Below are positions 60,780 through 64,000 of a DNA stretch of 64,000 bases, in pieces. Under the pieces are notes generated by a model. The model searched no databases and was not told the DNA's origin. It was given only the letters and a program-made list of their open reading frames with translations. The translations under genes were made by a program, and so were the position numbers. The stretch lies in contig NZ_FRAP01000015.1 of assembly GCF_900142365.1 (NCBI RefSeq), forward strand, positions 124,001 to 188,000. The letters are read 5' to 3'. Origin of the DNA: Pseudonocardia thermophila. Its GTDB lineage: Bacteria; Actinomycetota; Actinomycetes; Mycobacteriales; Pseudonocardiaceae. The number at the start of each line of letters is the position of its first letter. Positions within the stretch are counted from its first letter, which is position 1.

Positions 60780-61607
60780 TCAGTCGATGACGCTGGCGTT
60801 GAAGTGGCGGCGGATGCGGTCGACGTAGACGCCGGCCCGGTCGCTGGACATCACGCTCAACTCGCGCGGGCGATCGAGGTCGATGTCGATGATCTCGGCG
60901 ATGCGGCCGGGGCGCGGGCTGAGCACGATGACCCGGTCGGAGAGGAAGACGGCCTCCGGGATCGAGTGCGTCACCAGCACGATGGTCTGGCCGCTCTCCG
61001 CCCAGATCCGCAGCAGCTCGACGTTCATGTACTCGCGCGTCATGGCGTCGAGCGCGCCGAACGGCTCGTCCATCAGCAGCACGGCCGGGTCGTGGACCAG
61101 CGCCCGGCAGATCCCGGCGCGCTGCTGCATGCCCCCACTCAGCTCGTAGGGGTAGCTGTTCTCGAACTCGGCGAGGCCCACCATGCGCAGCAGTTCGCGG
61201 GCCCGTTCGCGGTAGCGGTTCTTGTCCAGCCCCTGCACCTCGACCGGGACCATGACGTTCTGCAGGACGGTGCGCCAGGGGAGGAGCGTCGCGGCCTGGA
61301 ACACCATCCCGACCTGCGGCAGCGGTCCCGTGACGTCGGCACCGGCGATCCGCACCTCGCCGGACGAGCGTTTGACGATGCCCGCGAGGATCTTCAGCAA
61401 GGTGGTCTTGCCGCATCCCGACGGTCCGACGACGGAGATGAACTCGCCGCGCCGCACCGAGAACGTGATGTCGGACAACGCATGGGTCGGAGCGGACCGG
61501 CGGGCCTGGTAGACCTTGTTCAGGCTCGCGATGTTGATCCACTTCTCTTCGTCCGCCGGCACGGAAGCCGTGTCGACGTCCGGGCGTCCGGTGGTTCGCA
61601 GGCTCAC
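60780..61607 (-). CDS. ABC transporter ATP-binding protein (nitrate/sulfonate/taurine type)
   Basis: 275 residues: Walker A VVGPSGCGKTTLLKIL, Q-loop VFQAATLLPW, signature LSGGMQQRAGICRAL, Walker B VLLMDEPFGALD, His loop LVTHSIPEAV. SsuB/TauB-like length. GTG 61607 has GAGGAGA upstream. It powers the importer of the catabolic operon. Confidence 0.88.
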   Translation of the reverse strand: MSLRTTGRPDVDTASVPADEEKWINIASLNKVYQARRSAPTHALSDITFSVRRGEFISVVGPSGCGKTTLLKILAGIVKRSSGEVRIAGADVTGPLPQVGMVFQAATLLPWRTVLQNVMVPVEVQGLDKNRYRERARELLRMVGLAEFENSYPYELSGGMQQRAGICRALVHDPAVLLMDEPFGALDAMTREYMNVELLRIWAESGQTIVLVTHSIPEAVFLSDRVIVLSPRPGRIAEIIDIDLDRPRELSVMSSDRAGVYVDRIRRHFNASVID

Positions 61608-61639
61608 GACGTCTCCTCTTCTCCCAGGACCAGACCCGG

Positions 61640-62755
61640 TTACGGCTGGTACTCGGCAGCCTGCTTGAGCACGAGCTGGGCGTCGAAGTCGTTGGCGGCC
61701 TCGAGCAGGCTCGGGTCCCAGACGCGGTCGAGCGGGATCTCGGCGTTGATCTGGCCGGCTTCCTTGGTGTAGGCCTGGGTCTTGGCCCACTCCTCGTCGG
61801 TGATGTCGCCCCAGCTCTTCCAGTCGGCCGGCTCACCCTGCAGCGGAGTGGCCGACTCCAGCCACTTCTCCAGCGTCTTGGTGTCTGAATCGATTCGGCT
61901 CGCCGGGTCAGCACCACCGAGGATCTGCGGGAAGACCTCGTAGCCCATCTGCATCGCGGCCTTCGGGTTGGCCGCGGAGAACAGCATGGACTTGTAGGCG
62001 GCGCGCAGGAACCGGACGAACTTCTCGCGGTCCTGGTCGAGCTCGCGCTGCGAGGCGCCGAAGCTGAGCGAGCGGATGCCCTGGAAGACCGGCGGGTTGT
62101 CCAGGTAGCGCAGCTGCGTGCCGGCCAGTTCGATGATCGTGTACGCCTGGCCGTACAGCGCGAGCGCGTCGACCTCACCGTTGGTGAGCGCAGCGGTCGC
62201 CTGTGCACCGACGCCCACCGGCACGAGCTCGACGTCCACGTCGGGCTGCAGGCCGGCGTCCCGGATGAACGCCCGGGCGTACGGAGCGGAGCCGGACGCG
62301 AGGCTGATCACGCCGACCTTCTTGCCCTTGAGGTCGGCGCCGCTGCGGATCGGGCTGTCCGGCAGCACCGCGATCTGCCACGGCCAGTTCTGCACCAGGC
62401 CACCGATCGTCTTGATGGGCACGTTGCCCTGGACCGCGGCGAGCAGCGATCCGGTGTCGGCGGGGGTGATGTCCGCGCTGCCCGAGGCGACCGCCTGGGC
62501 GGCGGCGACCGATCCGTCGGCGTTGATCGTGTCGACGGTCAGGCCCTCCTCGGCGAAGTAGCCCATCTTCGTGCCGACGGCGACGATGGCCACCTCCTCC
62601 TTGGGGCCGGTCACTGCCGACGCGATCGCGACCGTGATCTTGTCGTCGCCCGCCTCGCCGGCTGCGGCGCCGCCGCTCTCGGCTCCACCGCCGCATCCGG
62701 CGAGCAGCAGGGTTCCCGCGGCGGCGAAGGCCGCCAGTCGTCGTATGTGCTTCAT
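61640..62755 (-). CDS. ABC transporter substrate-binding lipoprotein (NMT1/SsuA-like)
   Basis: 371 residues. Signal peptide RRLAAFAAAGTLLLAGCGGG with lipobox Cys near residue 21. The mature part fits the NMT1/SsuA fold (GYFAEEGLTVDTINADGSVAAAQAVASGSADI, LKGKKVGVISLASGS). Such proteins bind sulfonates, nitrate, pyrimidines or aromatic acids; the ligand should be the pathway substrate. ATG 62755 overlaps the NTF2-like stop (ATGA). Confidence 0.86.
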   Translation of the reverse strand: MKHIRRLAAFAAAGTLLLAGCGGGAESGGAAAGEAGDDKITVAIASAVTGPKEEVAIVAVGTKMGYFAEEGLTVDTINADGSVAAAQAVASGSADITPADTGSLLAAVQGNVPIKTIGGLVQNWPWQIAVLPDSPIRSGADLKGKKVGVISLASGSAPYARAFIRDAGLQPDVDVELVPVGVGAQATAALTNGEVDALALYGQAYTIIELAGTQLRYLDNPPVFQGIRSLSFGASQRELDQDREKFVRFLRAAYKSMLFSAANPKAAMQMGYEVFPQILGGADPASRIDSDTKTLEKWLESATPLQGEPADWKSWGDITDEEWAKTQAYTKEAGQINAEIPLDRVWDPSLLEAANDFDAQLVLKQAAEYQP

Positions 62756-63177
62756 GGCGCGGTCTCCAGGGTGTCTTCGTGGTGGTTGGCCGTGTCCATG
62801 GCGGCGACGACCGCCAGGTCGTTGTAGACGTGCTGCTCCGCGATGCGGTCTCCGCGGAGGACGAAGATGTCGACGAACCGCACCCCGCTGAAGGGGCTGC
62901 CGTCCAACCATTCGCCGGTGAGCGTTCCCCGGCAGATCACGATGCTGCGACCGGGTGCCTCACCGGGAGCGACGACGTAGTCGCGCACGGGTTTGCGGGC
63001 CCATCGGTACCTCGTCCTCGCGTCGGCGACCATCGCGGCGAGATCGCGGTACTCGACCCCGCCGGGGAAGACGAGGCGGGCGTCCTCGGTGAGGATGGCA
63101 CCCGCCTCGTCGAGCCGTCGTTCCTCGCAGAGGTCGAGGTAGCGATCCACCCGAGCAGCAGCTGGGTGGAGCGGCAT
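62752..63177 (-). CDS. NTF2-like (SnoaL-type) protein
   Basis: 141 residues: VDRYLDLCEERRLDEAGAILTEDARLVFPGG, VICRGTLTGEWLDGSPFSGVRFVDIFVLRGDRIAEQHVYND. It has the NTF2 cone fold with Asp/His residues that could serve acid-base catalysis as in SnoaL cyclases or ketosteroid isomerase, but these cannot be assigned. ATG 63177 overlaps the stop of the unknown gene by one base (TGATG); a GTG 3 bp earlier is possible. Confidence 0.78.
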   Translation of the reverse strand: MPLHPAAARVDRYLDLCEERRLDEAGAILTEDARLVFPGGVEYRDLAAMVADARTRYRWARKPVRDYVVAPGEAPGRSIVICRGTLTGEWLDGSPFSGVRFVDIFVLRGDRIAEQHVYNDLAVVAAMDTANHHEDTLETAP

Positions 63178-63521
63178 CACTCGGCCTTCGAGTTCAGCGC
63201 GTCCTCCCACTGCCTGCGCAGCGGGTGCTCGGCCGGACCGTCCTCGGTGATGATGCGGATCAGCCGGTTGGTCAGGCCGTTCTTCTCGCGGTCGAGGACC
63301 TGCGCCTCGTCCTCCGACGGGCGGAACTGGTCCACCTCACCGGCCTTCAGCACCCCGTGGCGGACCAGCAGCGCCTCGAGCGCGCGCTCGCGCTGCCGGC
63401 TCACGTGCACCTCGGTCGCCAGCTGCAGGACCAGGTCCAGCAGCTTGGACACCTGCCGGTCGCGCAGGTAGTCGAACTCGGTGGTCAGCTTGCCTTCTTC
63501 GCGGACGAATGCGACGGACAT
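63177..63521 (-). CDS. Hypothetical protein of the catabolic operon
   Basis: 114 residues, not recognised. Mostly helical and charged: VREEGKLTTEFDYLRDRQVSKLLDLVLQLATEVHVSRQRERALEALLVRHG, then KAGEVDQFRPSEDEAQVLDREKNGLTNRLI. No transmembrane helix, Cys or catalytic motif. ATG 63521 has GAGGAG upstream. It lies 11 bp after the methyltransferase and is coupled to the NTF2-like gene, so it may be a small subunit of a pathway enzyme. Confidence 0.75.
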   Translation of the reverse strand: MSVAFVREEGKLTTEFDYLRDRQVSKLLDLVLQLATEVHVSRQRERALEALLVRHGVLKAGEVDQFRPSEDEAQVLDREKNGLTNRLIRIITEDGPAEHPLRRQWEDALNSKAE

Positions 63522-63532
63522 GCCGACTCCTC

Positions 63533-64000
63533 TCAGGCCTTGGTGGCCGACAGCACGGCCCACGGGAAGTGCCATTCCGGACGGTGGCCCCAGCCCTGCG
63601 GCCGCACGCCCTCGGCCCGCTCGTCGAACGGGGTCCAGCGCGCGTCGGTGAGCCCGGCCTCCTCGCACATGCCGACGGTGTCGGCCCCGAACAGGTCGCG
63701 GAAGAAGGGTTCGTTGTTGCGCTCGGCGTGCCCGTAGACGGTCGCGTCGCGGATCACGTCGCCGGTGGGCATGAACTCCAGGAAGGCCACGGTGCCGCCC
63801 GGCTTGAGCAGGCGCGCCGCCTCCTGGATGGTCTCCCGGATGACCTGCTCCGGCATCTCGTGCAGCAGCATCGTGCCGGTGACCACGTCGCAGGTGCCCG
63901 ATTCCACGCCGGTGTGGCGCGCGTCGGCCTGGCGGTAGGTGATGTCCAGGTCCTCGGCCCGTGCCTCGAGGTGGGCCAGCCGCAGGCCGGGCGCCGCGAG
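63533..64000 (-). CDS. SAM-dependent methyltransferase, C-terminal part (cut by window edge)
   Basis: The minus-strand frame is open to the window edge. The visible 155 residues hold the later methyltransferase segments: LDITYRQADARHTGVESGTCDVVTGTMLLHEMP, RETIQEAARLLKPGGTVAFLEFMP and FFRDLFGADTVGMCEEAGL. This is a class I fold, as in ubiquinone/sterol-type or natural-product methyltransferases. It is the first visible gene of the row of at least fifteen; the operon may extend further beyond the edge. Confidence 0.82.
   Translation of the reverse strand, partial: LAAPGLRLAHLEARAEDLDITYRQADARHTGVESGTCDVVTGTMLLHEMPEQVIRETIQEAARLLKPGGTVAFLEFMPTGDVIRDATVYGHAERNNEPFFRDLFGADTVGMCEEAGLTDARWTPFDERAEGVRPQGWGHRPEWHFPWAVLSATKA

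Noticed and set aside
1-64000. CRISPR arrays, tRNA or rRNA genes, insertion sequences, prophage
   Set aside because: No regularly spaced repeats, cloverleaf-like sequence with CCA end, transposase motif with flanking inverted repeats, or phage structural gene was recognised by eye. A computational scan (tRNAscan, Infernal, ISfinder) would be decisive.

Overview
The window is very GC-rich DNA (third codon positions almost all G or C) with dense genes, many GTG starts, GGAGG-type ribosome binding sites and frequent ATGA/GTGA/TGATG overlaps. This is typical of a filamentous actinobacterium. The gene content (NgcEFG-like sugar importer, F420/PPOX-type proteins, LLM monooxygenases, MoxR-DUF58-VWA operon, a short Cys-containing hypothetical of the Pseudonocardiaceae type) fits Pseudonocardia or a close relative; the genus is inference. 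No tRNA, rRNA, CRISPR array, intact insertion sequence or phage gene was seen.

Layout. 1-4.3 kb: an amino-sugar uptake operon (tail of a cut gene, SIS-domain protein, NgcE-like Tat lipoprotein, two permeases) ended by a strong hairpin. 4.3-5.6 kb: poorly coding DNA with two small hypotheticals. 5.6-9.2 kb: CocE/NonD hydrolase, a FabG-like reductase behind a perfect 14-bp palindrome, and a flippase-like membrane protein. 9.2-17.6 kb: a response regulator and hybrid histidine kinase divergent from a DUF1028 / NTF2-like / LLM oxidoreductase / hydrolase / degenerate LuxR regulator / CoxG-like cluster. 17.6-30.8 kb: metabolic and regulatory genes, a membrane-anchored pseudokinase, two frameshifted genes, a MerR-linked ABC exporter, and a TetR-controlled M14 peptidase. 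30.8-37.6 kb: CobW GTPase, ArsB/NhaD-type transporter with CBS protein, an SPFH/KhtT-like pair divergent from a NarX/NarL-type two-component system, and an RraA-like protein.

37.6-50.5 kb: an Ohr/OhrR peroxide pair, IclR and PPOX genes, a DGPF (YCII) protein with its ECF42-type sigma factor, a MoxR/DUF58/VWA/VWA operon led by a trypsin-like protease and ending in a frameshifted methyltransferase, an HxlR/thioesterase pair with a clear operator, an aminotransferase and a hydrolase.

50.6-64.0 kb: the most unusual part. At least fifteen genes lie on the minus strand with no gap above 63 bp. A perfect 15-bp hairpin splits them into an upstream unit (methyltransferase, unknown protein, NTF2-like protein, nitrate/sulfonate/taurine-type ABC importer, SDR, M20 peptidase homologue, alpha/beta hydrolase homologue, OsmC/Ohr) and a downstream unit (IclR regulator, CaiB/BaiF CoA-transferase, cyclase, MmgE/PrpD, hydantoinase-like amidohydrolase), which ends in a second perfect hairpin. 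Import, oxidation, CoA transfer and ring-opening functions together suggest catabolism of an unidentified, possibly nitrogen-containing, cyclic compound. Two adjacent hydrolase-fold members lack the canonical catalytic residues (M20 Glu pair; Ser of the nucleophile elbow), so the pathway is unlikely to be a plain copy of a known one.
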